A stretch of 64,000 nucleotides of DNA from Heterohyrax brucei (lineage: Eukaryota; Chordata; Mammalia; Hyracoidea; Procaviidae), in NCBI GenBank assembly GCA_028571685.1, contig CM053142.1:63513296-63577295 (forward strand). Reading direction: 5' to 3'. This document shows, in pieces, positions 63,636 through 64,000 of this stretch. The notes beneath the pieces were generated by a model, which worked only from the letters and a program-made list of their open reading frames with translations, made no database searches and was not told the DNA's origin. The translations under genes were made by a program, and so were the position numbers. The stretch's first letter is position 1. The number at the start of each line of letters is the position of its first letter.

Positions 63636-64000
63636 CTGAAAGAAGGTAAAGACAAGTGATCAGCTACTTAGCTTCAGAAACAGCACCTTTGAAACTAACT
63701 GGGCGAATCAGCCTCAGGTCTCTCCCACTGTGCCCAGGACAAGCTTAGTCAGGTATCTGTGTAGCTCTGTCCATTGGTAACTCCGTCCCTGACACTTGAC
63801 ACTGCAGAGCCACCAACTTTACCAAAAACCAGTCTACTTCCACGAGGCTCAAAAACTGGTGCCACTCTGTAGGTTGGGGGTAAAGATCTGGAGAGGTGTC
63901 AGGGTGTGAAAAAGCAGGACTGTGAAGCAGTGATCAACAGCAGAACAGGTGTATGTGGAAAAACATGGAGCCAGCAGACTGAGATGACAGGGAGGACGTC
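63636..64000. other. FOXM1 intron within the forkhead region
   Basis: The exon encoding the preceding GWK residues is not found before the window ends. Confidence 0.6.

Overview
The window is mammalian nuclear DNA, most likely from an elephant or another afrotherian. The evidence is about 45 tRNA-headed AfroSINE copies, RTE-type LINE copies whose 3' tail matches the AfroSINE tail, and a set of MaLR-like solo LTRs. The gene order matches human chromosome 12p13.33 (ITFG2 - NRIP2 - TEX52 - FOXM1). Species and synteny come from recognition, not from a database search.

Layout. ITFG2 is complete on the + strand (12 coding exons, 1456-22405, 443 codons, every splice phase checked by hand). NRIP2 is complete on the - strand (6 coding exons, 32928-25319, 231 codons from the chosen ATG), so ITFG2 and NRIP2 converge. 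From about 33.7 to 46.6 kb I see no host gene, only old and lineage-specific repeats. TEX52 lies on the - strand (3 coding exons, 56527-46649, about 300 codons). Its small first exon lies beside an X-box-like promoter motif. The 3' part of FOXM1 lies on the - strand (five coding exons, 63635-58154) with its 3' UTR and poly(A) signal near 57214. The rest of FOXM1 is beyond the right edge.

The genes are unrelated in function. ITFG2 is a KICSTOR subunit (lysosomal mTORC1 control), NRIP2 is a nuclear-receptor cofactor with a retropepsin-like fold, TEX52 is a testis protein of unknown role, and FOXM1 is the cell-cycle forkhead factor.

Repeats fill most non-coding space: AfroSINEs in both orientations, RTE LINE pieces including one nearly full-length copy (4613-7536), two copies of a palindromic mariner-derived element, older L1, L2, MIR and MER elements, six MaLR-like solo LTR fossils (three with 5-bp target duplications, one of them imperfect), and a poly(A)-tailed afrotherian retroposon that is inverted in every copy here. 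I found no new biological system. The more interesting points are the palindromic mariner family, the nested insertions at 49-50.7 kb, the conserved FOXM1 A1 cassette without A2, the TEX52 first exon and X-box, and an antisense terminal-exon-like signal at 55.6 kb.
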